Shown here: one piece after another, positions 1 through 9,000 of the stretch
Layout: each line of letters opens with the position of its first letter
Position numbering within the stretch: the first letter of the stretch is position 1
NCBI GenBank assembly: GCA_000434615.1
Contig: FR880847.1
Location: 64,308 to 128,307, forward strand
Reading direction: 5' to 3'
Source: Clostridium sp. CAG:510
Lineage (GTDB): Bacteria > Bacillota > Clostridia > Lachnospirales > Lachnospiraceae
DNA length: 64,000 nt
Made by a program: the position numbers and the translations under genes
The notes under the pieces: model-generated
Seen by the model: the letters and a program-made list of their open reading frames with translations, nothing else
Database searches by the model: none
Told to the model about the DNA's origin: nothing

Positions 1-773
1 ACTGTTTCCACTGTGTCCTCTGTGGGTGCAACTGCTCCTGTGCCATCGGTCACATTTGTTACCTGTCCGTTATTGATAAAAGGTGAATTACTATTTTCAA
101 CCTGTTCCGGTGCAATAGAGAAAATATTAGTCAGACCGGTCGGAAAATCTGTGAAGTCCGGTTTTGTATAAGGTGCATTAATACCGGTTACATAGTAAAA
201 AGAAGCTTCAATATTACCGGATAATAAACCTGTTGTTTCATCCCGCACATAGGAAATAGTACTGATTGTCAGACGCTCACCCTTGTCATTGAAAATTTTC
301 ACAATATCCTTTAAATCATTATACGTGGTATTGTTTGTATATGTTGTTACTCTTTTATTAAATGCAATAGTATTTTCGTAACCCTCAATAGCCGCTGCCT
401 TTACCACATCCTCCGGAATAGAGCTTACTTCTGTTGCTTCTCCGATGGCGATCTGCTGATAATCCACCAAAACACCGTTTTTCCAAGGTGTAATGGCTAA
501 ATCCAGAGCATCTTCCTCTCGTGAATTTCCGGGGAATACACTGAGTTTATTCTTAATATCTGTTGTAAACTCCTTAATTCCCTGTTCATAAGTTTCCTTG
601 TCATCGTAGTATACTTTCAGTTCATTTACTCTTGCCTGTAAAGTGGAGTTGGATGCCTGCAAATCCTTGGTCTTATCCGCATAGGACTTGTATACAAACA
701 TATAAACCACAATAATCAGTAACACACTCAGCAGAAGGACTGCTGTCATTGTTGATTTTTCTTTATTTTTCAT
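1..773 (-). CDS. pilO: PilO-like pilus assembly protein (partial, 3' end off window)
   Basis: Inner-membrane component of the type IV pilus alignment complex, which links the cytoplasmic PilM ring to the outer parts of the machine. The frame is open from an ATG at 771-773 to position 1, so the C-terminus is missing. The start is preceded by AGGAGG with 8 nt spacing. Residues ~8-26 form one transmembrane helix (TAVLLLSVLLIIVVYMFVY), followed by a short coiled-coil-like stretch and a soluble extracytoplasmic domain, which is the PilO plan. It lies 12 bp downstream of the pilMN fusion. The PilO call rests on position and topology more than on strong sequence motifs. Confidence 0.75.
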   Translation of the reverse strand, partial: MKNKEKSTMTAVLLLSVLLIIVVYMFVYKSYADKTKDLQASNSTLQARVNELKVYYDDKETYEQGIKEFTTDIKNKLSVFPGNSREEDALDLAITPWKNGVLVDYQQIAIGEATEVSSIPEDVVKAAAIEGYENTIAFNKRVTTYTNNTTYNDLKDIVKIFNDKGERLTISTISYVRDETTGLLSGNIEASFYYVTGINAPYTKPDFTDFPTGLTNIFSIAPEQVENSNSPFINNGQVTNVTDGTGAVAPTEDTVET

Positions 774-785
774 CACTGTATCCTC

Positions 786-2432
786 CTACTTTCCCTGTTC
801 TACGGCAGCATCCAGATAATAGCATACTACATCAAATTCTACATAGTAATCTTCTTCTGCATCTTCTGTCGCCTCTGTATAAACTTCCGTCAATGCTGTT
901 GTTACCACATCCCTCACAGAATCAAAGCTACGGAAAGTTTCAATGATTTTTGCAGCTTCTTCATAACTGGATGCTCTTACCTTAAGTGCAGCTGATTCTC
1001 CGTTGGATACCAGTTCCTGCAGATAGGAATCGGAAGGAAGCTTTGTTTCCATTTCGCTTAAGAAAGCTATCAGATTATTGTTTGGATGCTCTGTAATGCG
1101 ATACTGCATTGCCACTTCCTCATCCAGACTCTTTAAGCCGTTATAGGAGTTATACAGTTTTTCTGCCTGCTCATACAATGTGATTTTTTCTTTTAAATCT
1201 CTTTCATTCTGCTGTTCTTCCAGATAAGGCGGAATTGCCAATGCACACATACCACCAATCGCCACTACCGCAAGTACACCAATCAGAACAGAAAGCTTAC
1301 CATAGTCTACGGTAGTTTTTACTTTTGCCTTAGAACCGTCCCCTAAAAGATTAACCGGTTCAAAGGTAGCTCCGATACTTGCCACATATTTGGCAATACT
1401 TTCCTGATCTACGGAATGGAAATAGGAAACACCACCCAAGTTTTTTATCACCTGGGTCTGTATGCCCAGTTCATTGGTAAACAGCTTATTCAATCCAATG
1501 ACATCTGCACCAAGACCCACTAAAATAATACTGGTAATGGGATTGTTTCTGTTCTTGGTATTGTGTAACTCAATTACACGGGCAACATTGCTGATAAGCT
1601 GGGCAAAGGTATCCGTGATACGTTTTCTGGCTTCCGTCACCGCTTCGCTTTCCCCGGCGTTGCTTTCCGGCTCAATCATACGGGTACGTTCATTTAAAAC
1701 CACCTTCACACAGGCTCTCCGGCACATGGTCTGGAATGCTGCTTCATAGGTGTTTTCCGGATACTCCGGCGCCTGTACCATCATATTAACCGCTCTGTCG
1801 ATGCCGCTTGCTAAGTTACGCTGTAACATCAGTTCTCCGTTACAGATAACAGAAGCAATGGTAGAATCCTCTTCTACTTTTACTACCAATGCCGTTTCCG
1901 AACCACATTCCTCTTTCATAAGCTGGAATACACTGTTGCCGGCATAATCCACATGCTGAACACGTAAGCCGCAGGAAGCTGCCAGCGCTGTATATCCCGC
2001 AATCAGCTCCTTGCTGGCTGCAATAACCATTACACGAAGCTTATCCGCTTCGCCTTCCGTCTTTACGGTACCGAGTACTACATGTGCCAATTCATATAAT
2101 GCCAAATCAATAGGGAAATAATCCGTTGCATTTGCACGGATATAGGTGCCTACCTGATTTGTCTTAACAGCAGGAATCATAACCTCTCTTGTCACAATCT
2201 TGTTAGAAGAAACAGTAAAAATTGCCTGCTTGGTTGTTATCTTATTATCACTGAGAGCCTTCTTGATTGCCAGGGAGAACTCTACATTTTCCTGTAAAAA
2301 TCCATCGTTGATTACTCCATTGGGAGTAGGAATTGTAATATACTTATAAAGTTTCGGGTTTTTGGTCTTATAATCCAGTTCACAGATTCGTGTGAAGGAA
2401 TTGCCAACTTCAATACCAAGTATTTTAGCCAT
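786..2432 (-). CDS. pilM: PilM-PilN fusion protein, type IV pilus assembly
   Basis: 548 residues, about the sum of a PilM (~350) and a PilN (~190). Residues 1-~355 look like the actin-fold ATPase PilM (start MAKILGIEVGNS; glycine-rich ILVGLGADV near 304-312). At ~359-364 comes VNLLG, matching the short INLLP motif of PilN that normally docks into a groove on PilM. It is followed by a membrane helix (~380-402) and a PilN-like external domain with a coiled coil. The two usual partners are thus one polypeptide, joined right at the docking motif. The ATG at 2432 is preferred over an upstream in-frame codon because AAGGAT lies 7 nt before it. Neighbours are pilD upstream and pilO downstream. The domain boundaries are estimates. 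Confidence 0.85.
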   Translation of the reverse strand: MAKILGIEVGNSFTRICELDYKTKNPKLYKYITIPTPNGVINDGFLQENVEFSLAIKKALSDNKITTKQAIFTVSSNKIVTREVMIPAVKTNQVGTYIRANATDYFPIDLALYELAHVVLGTVKTEGEADKLRVMVIAASKELIAGYTALAASCGLRVQHVDYAGNSVFQLMKEECGSETALVVKVEEDSTIASVICNGELMLQRNLASGIDRAVNMMVQAPEYPENTYEAAFQTMCRRACVKVVLNERTRMIEPESNAGESEAVTEARKRITDTFAQLISNVARVIELHNTKNRNNPITSIILVGLGADVIGLNKLFTNELGIQTQVIKNLGGVSYFHSVDQESIAKYVASIGATFEPVNLLGDGSKAKVKTTVDYGKLSVLIGVLAVVAIGGMCALAIPPYLEEQQNERDLKEKITLYEQAEKLYNSYNGLKSLDEEVAMQYRITEHPNNNLIAFLSEMETKLPSDSYLQELVSNGESAALKVRASSYEEAAKIIETFRSFDSVRDVVTTALTEVYTEATEDAEEDYYVEFDVVCYYLDAAVEQGK

Positions 2433-2492
2433 AAAATATCCTTTCTGTCGCTCTCCCAATGACCCCTCACCGGACAAGCACTTTCTTTATTC

Positions 2493-3272
2493 TTATAATG
2501 TTATGCCTAATATTCCCAAATACCATGTCAAAATCTGATTCCCCCATAGCGCCGCTACAAAGACACCGATTGACAGGTACGGTCCCATGGCAAGAACATG
2601 GCTTTCTCCGGAAAGCTTCATGCGTATAATGTGGACTACAGAGCCCACGATACACCCCAATAAAAAAGCAAAAATTATTAATTTCCAGCCGACAAACAAT
2701 CCACAGACTGCCATCAGCTTTACATCACCGCCACCAATGGCGGCTCCTTTACTGATCACATACATCAGATACAGTACCACACTGACCGCAAAAAAACCAA
2801 TTACATGCTCTGACCAGTTGGCTCTGTCAAGTATCGTCCGGCATACTGCCAGGACAAATATTACATATTGAAATCCCACCGGAATTTCATAGGTTTTAAA
2901 ATCAATCAGACTCAGCGCCAGTAACGCACTGAAAAGCAGGCATAGTAAAACAGTAGGAACAGAAAAGCCCGCTATAAAAAAGGTGAATACATAAAGGATA
3001 CCGTTCAGCACCTCCAAAACGAGGTGCTGAGAGGATATCTTTGTCTTACACTTCCGGCACTTGCCTCCTAATACCAGATAACTGAAAATAGGGATTAGGT
3101 CAAACCATTTCAGTTGATATCCACAATTCTCACAGTGGGAACGTACCTTCACGATACTCTCCTTCCTGGGAACCCTTACGATAACCACATTTAAGAAGCT
3201 ACCAATCACGATTCCATACAAGAATATAAGAATATACATACTTATCTGTAACATTGTAGGGATGTCATTCAT
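2493..3272 (-). CDS. pilD: Prepilin peptidase / N-methyltransferase
   Basis: Membrane aspartyl protease that cleaves the class III leader of prepilins and methylates the new N-terminal residue. The 259-residue protein is polytopic. Its N-terminal cytoplasmic domain carries two CxxC pairs (C47/C50 and C72/C75), the zinc site of bifunctional PilD enzymes. The catalytic aspartates are visible at D124 (in SLIDFKTYEIP) and D183 (in GGGDVK). The substrate gene pilA lies 28 bp upstream in the same operon. The ATG is preceded by AAAGG at normal distance. All family residues are present, so it should be active. Confidence 0.95.
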   Translation of the reverse strand: MNDIPTMLQISMYILIFLYGIVIGSFLNVVIVRVPRKESIVKVRSHCENCGYQLKWFDLIPIFSYLVLGGKCRKCKTKISSQHLVLEVLNGILYVFTFFIAGFSVPTVLLCLLFSALLALSLIDFKTYEIPVGFQYVIFVLAVCRTILDRANWSEHVIGFFAVSVVLYLMYVISKGAAIGGGDVKLMAVCGLFVGWKLIIFAFLLGCIVGSVVHIIRMKLSGESHVLAMGPYLSIGVFVAALWGNQILTWYLGILGITL

Positions 3273-3300
3273 AGGATTGTGCCTTTCTGATTAGTAAGAT

Positions 3301-3696
3301 TTATTTATGGTTTACTTCGTAATAGCCGCCTGTCTGCTTGGGATCCGGCCATACTTCCATACCATTTAAGGTAACTGATTCTACACCATTGTCGCCAAGT
3401 GTTACTACCCAAGCAGCAGTACCGGGGGTTAACTTAGAATCAGGGAAAGTTGTCATGCTCAGTCCCCAAGCAGCATCAATTGCTGAAATCGGTGAATCAG
3501 CGGTTGTAACAACACTGTCTGCAAATGCTACGTTAAATACAGTAGCTACTTCCTGACCGTTGCTTACATCGGTGGATACCTTAGAGTTGTTAACGTACTT
3601 TAAATACTGGGGAGCTAACAGACCAACTAATACAGCCATGATAGCAATAACGATAATTAATTCAACGAGTGAAAAACCTTTATTGTCCTTTTTCAT
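3301..3696 (-). CDS. pilA: Type IV major pilin
   Basis: 131-residue prepilin with the short basic leader MKKDNKG followed by FSLVELIIVIAIMAVLVGLL: cleavage is expected after G7, and E12 is the conserved glutamate at +5 of the mature protein. The rest is a small globular domain with no cysteine pair, as is common in clostridial pilins. AAGGAG stands at good distance from the ATG. It is the only pilin in view; minor pilins, if any, lie beyond the left edge. A hairpin at 3743-3766 separates it from pilC and could raise pilA mRNA relative to its neighbours. Confidence 0.93.
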   Translation of the reverse strand: MKKDNKGFSLVELIIVIAIMAVLVGLLAPQYLKYVNNSKVSTDVSNGQEVATVFNVAFADSVVTTADSPISAIDAAWGLSMTTFPDSKLTPGTAAWVVTLGDNGVESVTLNGMEVWPDPKQTGGYYEVNHK

Positions 3697-3742
3697 ATTT
3701 GTTCTCCTTCTTTCAATAAGTTTTATGTATAATTTATATCTT

Positions 3743-3766
3743 AAAAATGGTCCCTACTCCATTTTT
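3743..3766 (-). repeat. Hairpin between pilC and pilA
   Basis: Perfect inverted repeat, AAAAATGG and CCATTTTT with an 8-nt loop, in the pilC-pilA gap. On the transcript it would sit about 45 nt upstream of the pilA start. There is no real U-tract beyond the arm, so it looks more like a processing or stabilising stem than a terminator (inference). Confidence 0.5.
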
Positions 3767-3784
3767 AATTCTGGTTTTATATAC

Positions 3785-4999
3785 TTACATTGCATTCAAT
3801 GTCTCATACATGGTCATCATAGGCATCAGGCAGGCGCCGACCAGTACCAGTACAATAGCTGCCAGTACGATAATGATAACAGGTTCCATAGCTGCCATAA
3901 AGGATGCTACTGCCGCTTCCACTTCTTCTTCATAGTAGTCTGCCTGCTTGGCAAGCATTTCCTCCGTAGCGCCGGTTTCTTCACCAATGCGGGTCATGTG
4001 ATATACCATGGGTGGGAACAATCCACACTGTTCCAAAGGTTTTGAAAGGGGCTGACCAATGATAATTTCATTTTTACAGTCCTGCAATGCTTCCTTAAAA
4101 TACACATTCGGCATAACATTGCTGACAATTTCCACCGCATCTACCAGTGGCACACCGGCTGCCATCAGAGTACTCAGGGTCCGTGCCATCTGTGCAGATG
4201 CTGTTTTTACTTCCAGATTTTTATAAGCCGGAATAGAAAGCTTCAGTTTGTCAAAGAAGTGAATACCGGTATCCGTTTCGGCAAACATCTTTATCAATAC
4301 TACAATAGCTATGATGGCCGGAACCAAAATAAACCATTTTGTAATGATAAAATTACTGGCTGCCTGTACTGCCTTGGTCAATGCCGGCAAATCCGTTCCC
4401 AGACTTTCAAACATAGTTGCGTAGTTAGGAATAACCACTACCAGCATAACAACAACCACTGCCAAAGCTACGATACATACCGCCACAGGATAAATCATGG
4501 CTTTTTTTACCATAGCCGATGTCTTGGCTGATTTTTCGAACTGCGTAGCCATACGTTCCAAAGCAACGTCCAGACTACCGGAGGCTTCACCGGCTTCTAC
4601 CATATGTACCATCAGAGACGGAAAAATCTTGGGGTACATAGCCAGTGAGCTTGCCAATGTTTCGCCCTTTTCCACACTGACCCTGACGCCCTCTGCCGCT
4701 TCACGCAGCCGGTCATTTTCCGTCTGTTCTGTCAGCATCTTTAAGGCCTCGGAGATGGTAACACCTGCCTTTGTCATGCTGACAAACTGTCTGCAGAAAA
4801 CGCTCATATCTCGGGGCTTGGGATAGCCGCCCACTTTAATATTAATGTCCTTTGTCAGGGCTGACTGGGGCTTGATGCTGATTACCTGTATGCCCTGTTT
4901 TTTCAGGACCTGTCTTGCAGCTTCAATATTGTCTGCTTCCACACTGCCCTTAATTTCTTTTCCTGCGCTGTTTAGCGCTTCATAACCATAAGCTGCCAT
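3785..4999 (-). CDS. pilC: Type IV pilus inner-membrane platform protein
   Basis: 404-residue GspF/PilC protein that couples the PilB and PilT motors to pilin insertion and removal. Two tandem T2SSF domains are visible (about 65-190 and 270-390), each with the family pattern of an amphipathic helical bundle followed by membrane helices; hydrophobic segments lie near 165-190, 220-245 and 370-400. The N-terminal MAAYGYEALNSAGKEIKG is the typical PilC opening. AAGGAGG precedes the ATG. It is 26 bp downstream of pilB, in operon order. Confidence 0.94.
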   Translation of the reverse strand: MAAYGYEALNSAGKEIKGSVEADNIEAARQVLKKQGIQVISIKPQSALTKDINIKVGGYPKPRDMSVFCRQFVSMTKAGVTISEALKMLTEQTENDRLREAAEGVRVSVEKGETLASSLAMYPKIFPSLMVHMVEAGEASGSLDVALERMATQFEKSAKTSAMVKKAMIYPVAVCIVALAVVVVMLVVVIPNYATMFESLGTDLPALTKAVQAASNFIITKWFILVPAIIAIVVLIKMFAETDTGIHFFDKLKLSIPAYKNLEVKTASAQMARTLSTLMAAGVPLVDAVEIVSNVMPNVYFKEALQDCKNEIIIGQPLSKPLEQCGLFPPMVYHMTRIGEETGATEEMLAKQADYYEEEVEAAVASFMAAMEPVIIIVLAAIVLVLVGACLMPMMTMYETLNAM

Positions 5000-5025
5000 G
5001 TATCCTCCTTGTACGCCCCTCTATA

Positions 5026-6720
5026 TTAGGAATCGAATGAAACCTTCATCATCTCATTGACGGAGGTAATGCCGTCAAGTACCAACTGGGTAGCGCTCAT
5101 ACGTAAGGTATTCATACCTTCCTTAATTGCAATGTCCTTGATTTCCTCCGCATCACCGTTTTTACTGATGACATGCCGGAGAGCCGGGGACATTTCCATG
5201 ATTTCATATACACCGATACGGCCTTTATATCCCATGTTGTCGCACTGGAAGCAGCCGCAGGGTTCATAGATTTCATAGTCCTGGTCTTCTTTCAGACCCA
5301 TGATTTCTTTTTCTTCTTCATTGGCAAGTCTCGCCTTCTTGCATGCCGGACACAGACGACGTACCAGACGCTGTGCAATAACACCAACCGTGGAGTCTGC
5401 AATCAGATACGGCTCGATACCCATATCTGCCAGACGGGTGATGGTACTTGCTGATGAGTTGGTATGCAGAGTACTTACAACCAAGTGACCGGTAATAGAT
5501 GCCTGTACGGCAATGGATGCAGTCTCCTGGTCACGGATTTCACCGATCATGATGATATCCGGGTCCTGACGTAAGATAGAGCGCAAAGCGCTTGCAAAGG
5601 TAAGGTCTGCTTTCGGGTTGACATGTACCTGGTTGATACCGTCGATATTGGCTTCGACAGGGTCTTCAACGGTGATAATGTTTACATATTCTGTATTTAA
5701 TTCGCTTAATGCGGTATACAGTGTCGTTGATTTACCACTACCGGTAGGACCGGTAACAAGAATAATGCCGTGCGGGTTCTTCAAAATGTGGTCGAAACGT
5801 TTCATTTCTTCCGGCCGGAAGCCCAGCTTGCTCTTTTCTCTGTTGAGTGCCGTCTTGGAGGCAAGACGCATAACGATTTTTTCGCCGTATACGGTAGGAA
5901 GTACGGATACACGGATGTCGTACTCCAGCCGGTCAACCATCTGGGTAATACGACCGTCCTGCGGTTTTCTCTTTTCGGAGATATCCATACCGCCGATAAT
6001 CTTGATACGTGCGGACAACGCCGGCATAATCTTGATATCGTATTTGCCTTTTTCATACAGGGCACCGTCGATACGGTAGCGGACACGAACCGATTTTTCC
6101 ATCGGCTCAATATGTATATCGGAAGCTCTCTGACGGGCTGCCTTTTCAATCATTTCCTTAACCAGGACTACGATAGGGGAATTGTTGATGTCATCATTGA
6201 TTTCTTCATTGATGTCGTCATCACCGAATTTTTCCTTCGCGTACTCCTCCAGTGCGGATGCCACTTCATCGGAACCATAGAATTTATCGATTGCCACCAT
6301 TACGCTTCGCGGAGTTGCAATCAAAGGCTCTATCTGGCAGCCGGTGATAATGGAGATGTCGTCCATTGCATTGACATCCAGAGGATCTGCCATGGCTACA
6401 CGCAGGATATTGATATTGTCCTCTGCAAATTCTATCGGCAGAACCTGTGATTTTTTTAGTACCGATGACGGAACTAAGTTCTGTACATCCGGTGAAATTG
6501 TAATATTGGAAAGATCGATAATGGGATATCCTAACTGTGCACCTAAAATCTGTGCAATGAGGTCTTCTGTAATAAGTCCCTTATCAATCAGAAGTTCACC
6601 TAACTTCTTGCCGGAAGTTTTCTGCTCTTCCAACGCCTGCTGTAACTGTTCTTCCGTAATGGCATTGCTCAGTACCAGAGCTTCACCTAAACGGATTTTT
6701 TTGCCTGTATATCTCGCCAT
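5026..6720 (-). CDS. pilB: Pilus extension ATPase with N-terminal MshEN domain
   Basis: 565-residue secretion ATPase driving pilus polymerisation. Two consecutive N-terminal blocks (~10-33, beginning RLGEAL; ~39-64, beginning KLGELL) follow the RLG..L....L....L...L..Q pattern of the MshEN domain, which binds cyclic di-GMP in MshE and related PilB proteins. The C-terminal motor has Walker A GPTGSGKSTT, an Asp box (VEDPVE), Walker B IMIGEIRD and a tetracysteine zinc site (LCPACK and CGCFQCDN). The ATG at 6720 is preferred to a TTG six codons upstream, which has no ribosome binding site. The extension-retraction pair pilB-pilT is adjacent. Confidence 0.94.
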   Translation of the reverse strand: MARYTGKKIRLGEALVLSNAITEEQLQQALEEQKTSGKKLGELLIDKGLITEDLIAQILGAQLGYPIIDLSNITISPDVQNLVPSSVLKKSQVLPIEFAEDNINILRVAMADPLDVNAMDDISIITGCQIEPLIATPRSVMVAIDKFYGSDEVASALEEYAKEKFGDDDINEEINDDINNSPIVVLVKEMIEKAARQRASDIHIEPMEKSVRVRYRIDGALYEKGKYDIKIMPALSARIKIIGGMDISEKRKPQDGRITQMVDRLEYDIRVSVLPTVYGEKIVMRLASKTALNREKSKLGFRPEEMKRFDHILKNPHGIILVTGPTGSGKSTTLYTALSELNTEYVNIITVEDPVEANIDGINQVHVNPKADLTFASALRSILRQDPDIIMIGEIRDQETASIAVQASITGHLVVSTLHTNSSASTITRLADMGIEPYLIADSTVGVIAQRLVRRLCPACKKARLANEEEKEIMGLKEDQDYEIYEPCGCFQCDNMGYKGRIGVYEIMEMSPALRHVISKNGDAEEIKDIAIKEGMNTLRMSATQLVLDGITSVNEMMKVSFDS

Positions 6721-6821
6721 TTTATATACCGTCCCCAAGTAATGTATTACTGCTTACATTGTATCTTTTTACGTACATTTTTGCAACTCTTTTTATGCAT
6801 TTTATACGAAAAATTTTATTT

Positions 6822-7877
6822 TTAGAACAGCTTTTCATACATGTTTTCAGGGGCCTGTGCATATTGGATTGCCATATCCCTGGTAATAACGCCGTCAAAG
6901 TAAAGCTGTACGATTGCATCGTCCATGGTCATCATACCCATTTTGCGGTTGGTCTGCATAATATTGGGCAGCTGATAGGTCTTGCTTTCACGGATCAGGT
7001 TGCGCGCAGCATGAATGGCATGCAATACTTCAAACGCTGCTACTCGTCCATGTCCGTCCGATGTCGGAATCAGCTGCTGGGAAATGATTGCTTCCAATAC
7101 GCTGGCAAGCTGGATACGGATCTGCTGCTGCTCGTGAGGCGGGAATACGTCGATAATACGGTCTACGGTACTTGCCGCACCGATGGTATGTAAGGTGGAT
7201 AAAACCAGGTGACCGGTTTCTGCCGCGGTGATGGCGATACTGATGGTCTCCAGGTCACGCATTTCTCCTACAAGAATAACATCCGGGTCTTCACGGAGAG
7301 CGGCGCGGAGGGCATTTGCATAGTTGCCGGTATCGCTGCCCACTTCTCTCTGGTTTACCATGGACATCTTGTGATGATGCATGTATTCGATAGGATCCTC
7401 CAGCGTGATGATGTGCGCATCACGGTTGGTATTGATCTTATCAATAAGGGCTGCCAGTGTGGTGGACTTACCGCTACCGGTAGGACCCGTTACCAGAATC
7501 AGACCTCTTTTTCTTGTATATAAATCTACAACCGATTCAGGAATGCCCAACTGCTCCGGCGTGGGAATATCAGTACCTACCAGACGGAGAGCCAGTGCTG
7601 CGGAACCTCTCTGTTTGAATACGTTGACACGGAATCTGGCGTAGTTCGGCATGGAATAGGATAAGTCGTTTTCACCCTTCTCATCAAATACTGCTTTCTG
7701 TTGGGGTGTCATAACGGAAGTGGCTATTGCCATCGTATCCTCCGGGGTAAGTACCGGATAATTGGTAGCCATCAGTCTACCGTTTACACGTAAGATGGGC
7801 GGTACGCCTACTGTAAAATGAACGTCACTGGCGCCAAGCTCTATCGCTAACTGCAATACTTCATCAATTGATACCAT
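6822..7877 (-). CDS. pilT: Pilus retraction ATPase
   Basis: 351-residue PilT, the hexameric ATPase that disassembles the pilus and powers twitching. Walker A GPTGSGKSTT, Walker B VILVGEMRD, a His box (HLVLSTLHT) and the PilT-typical VDVFPPHEQQQIR are all present; it lacks the PilB zinc cysteines and MshEN domain. The start MVSIDEVLQ has AGGAG 10 nt upstream, and the in-frame extension of 22 codons upstream has no such site. It is the first gene of the pilus operon, read from two promoters near 8001 and 8066. Confidence 0.93.
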   Translation of the reverse strand: MVSIDEVLQLAIELGASDVHFTVGVPPILRVNGRLMATNYPVLTPEDTMAIATSVMTPQQKAVFDEKGENDLSYSMPNYARFRVNVFKQRGSAALALRLVGTDIPTPEQLGIPESVVDLYTRKRGLILVTGPTGSGKSTTLAALIDKINTNRDAHIITLEDPIEYMHHHKMSMVNQREVGSDTGNYANALRAALREDPDVILVGEMRDLETISIAITAAETGHLVLSTLHTIGAASTVDRIIDVFPPHEQQQIRIQLASVLEAIISQQLIPTSDGHGRVAAFEVLHAIHAARNLIRESKTYQLPNIMQTNRKMGMMTMDDAIVQLYFDGVITRDMAIQYAQAPENMYEKLF

Positions 7878-8000
7878 GTCTGTCTCTCTCCTGTGTCTTT
7901 TATTTTGCGGTAAATTCACGTTAAATACATTTATACCTTGCATTTTTTCATGTAATCTATCGTTTTCTTACATTAAATGCTTTTTTCAGACATTACCCTC

Positions 8001-8029
8001 ATTATAATTTCCGGGGAAATGCCTGTCAA
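8001..8029 (-). promoter_or_regulatory. Sigma-A promoter of the pilus operon (proximal)
   Basis: TTGACA, 17-bp spacer, TATAAT on the minus strand: a consensus match at all twelve positions. The predicted transcript has a leader of about 115 nt before pilT, containing a nested stem (GCATTT/AAATGC-like arms) but no recognisable riboswitch. Confidence 0.85.
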
Positions 8030-8065
8030 CTGCATTTCATCGACAATCCTAAAATTGTATTTATA

Positions 8066-8094
8066 ATTATACAATAACCCTCTGTCATTTACAA
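8066..8094 (-). promoter_or_regulatory. Sigma-A promoter of the pilus operon (distal)
   Basis: TTGTAA, 17-bp spacer, TATAAT on the minus strand, 65 bp upstream of the proximal promoter. Tandem promoters suggest layered control of pilus expression. The rest of the 7878-8235 intergenic region holds the tpiA terminator and no gene. Confidence 0.6.
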
Positions 8095-8171
8095 GAAAAA
8101 GGTTAAGAAAGTATTAAAAATGTATAAAATTGTATGAAAATCAGTTTGTGTTTTTGGTACATTTTTCATAT

Positions 8172-8205
8172 AAAAAAGACCCTCCCTATAGGGGAGAGCC
8201 TTTTT
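8172..8205 (-). terminator. Rho-independent terminator after tpiA
   Basis: Stem of 9 bp (GGCTCTCCC / GGGAGGGTC, with two G-U pairs) and loop CTATA, followed on the minus strand by six T. It separates the glycolytic operon from the pilus promoters. Confidence 0.9.
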
Positions 8206-8235
8206 CTGCAATCTGTCATTTTCGTATGACTGATT

Positions 8236-8985
8236 TTACTTATAGTTTACAATCTTTCCGAAATCTTCCTTTAAGGAAGCGCCGCCTACAAGGCCGCCAT
8301 CGATGTCTGCCTGTGCAAACAGTTCGGGAGCGCTTGCTGCAGATACGGAGCCGCCGTACTGGATACGGATGGCTGCTGCTGTCTGCTCATCGTAGATTTC
8401 ACCGATGCATGCACGAATAGCTGTGCAAACTTCCTGTGCCTGCTCTGTGGTTGCTACTTTGCCGGTTCCGATTGCCCAGATGGGTTCGTAAGCGATAACT
8501 GCTGTCTTTGCCTGATCTGCGGTTACGTTTAAGAACGCAATCTTAATCTGCTGGCGGATCCAGTCAATGGTGATGCCCTGTTCTCTCTGAGTCAGGGATT
8601 CGCCGCAGCAGATGATGGGGGTGAGACCATGCTCAAATGCTTTCAGAACCTTCTTATTTACGGTTTCATCGGTTTCTGCGAAGTATTCCCTTCTTTCGGA
8701 ATGTCCGATAATAACGTATTTTACGCCTGCATCTGTCAGCATGTTGGGGGAAATTTCACCGGTGAATGCACCTTTTTCTTCAAAGTACATATTCTCGGCA
8801 CCGATTTCAATGTTGGTTCCCTTTGCTGCTTCGACAGCGGGAATGATATCGATAGCGGGTACGCAGAATACTACATCTGCATCCTCTGTTACTACCAGGG
8901 GTTTTAATTTTTCAATTAATGCTACGGCTTCACTGGGAGTCATGTTCATTTTCCAGTTGCCGGCAATGATTTTCTTTCTTGCCAT
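8236..8985 (-). CDS. tpiA: Triose-phosphate isomerase
   Basis: Interconverts dihydroxyacetone phosphate and glyceraldehyde 3-phosphate in glycolysis. At 249 residues it is full length. Catalytic K12 (in GNWKMN), H95 (VIIGHSERRE) and E167 (AYEPIWAIGTGK) are all visible, along with the phosphate-binding YGGSVS near the C-terminus. It is the last gene of gap-pgk-tpiA, 15 bp after pgk, and is followed by a strong terminator. Confidence 0.98.
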   Translation of the reverse strand: MARKKIIAGNWKMNMTPSEAVALIEKLKPLVVTEDADVVFCVPAIDIIPAVEAAKGTNIEIGAENMYFEEKGAFTGEISPNMLTDAGVKYVIIGHSERREYFAETDETVNKKVLKAFEHGLTPIICCGESLTQREQGITIDWIRQQIKIAFLNVTADQAKTAVIAYEPIWAIGTGKVATTEQAQEVCTAIRACIGEIYDEQTAAAIRIQYGGSVSAASAPELFAQADIDGGLVGGASLKEDFGKIVNYK

Positions 8986-9000
8986 ATCAGTTGTCCTCTC

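Noticed and set aside
5770..6450. Long open frames antisense to pilB, and likewise to the aminotransferase at 15414-16166 and spoIVB at 42368-43282
   Set aside because: They lie opposite well-recognised genes, lack ribosome binding sites and show no family motifs; they are by-products of codon bias.
7878..8000. Cyclic di-GMP riboswitch in the pilT leader
   Set aside because: The ~115-nt leader has a simple nested stem but none of the conserved GEMM-I or GEMM-II core sequences.
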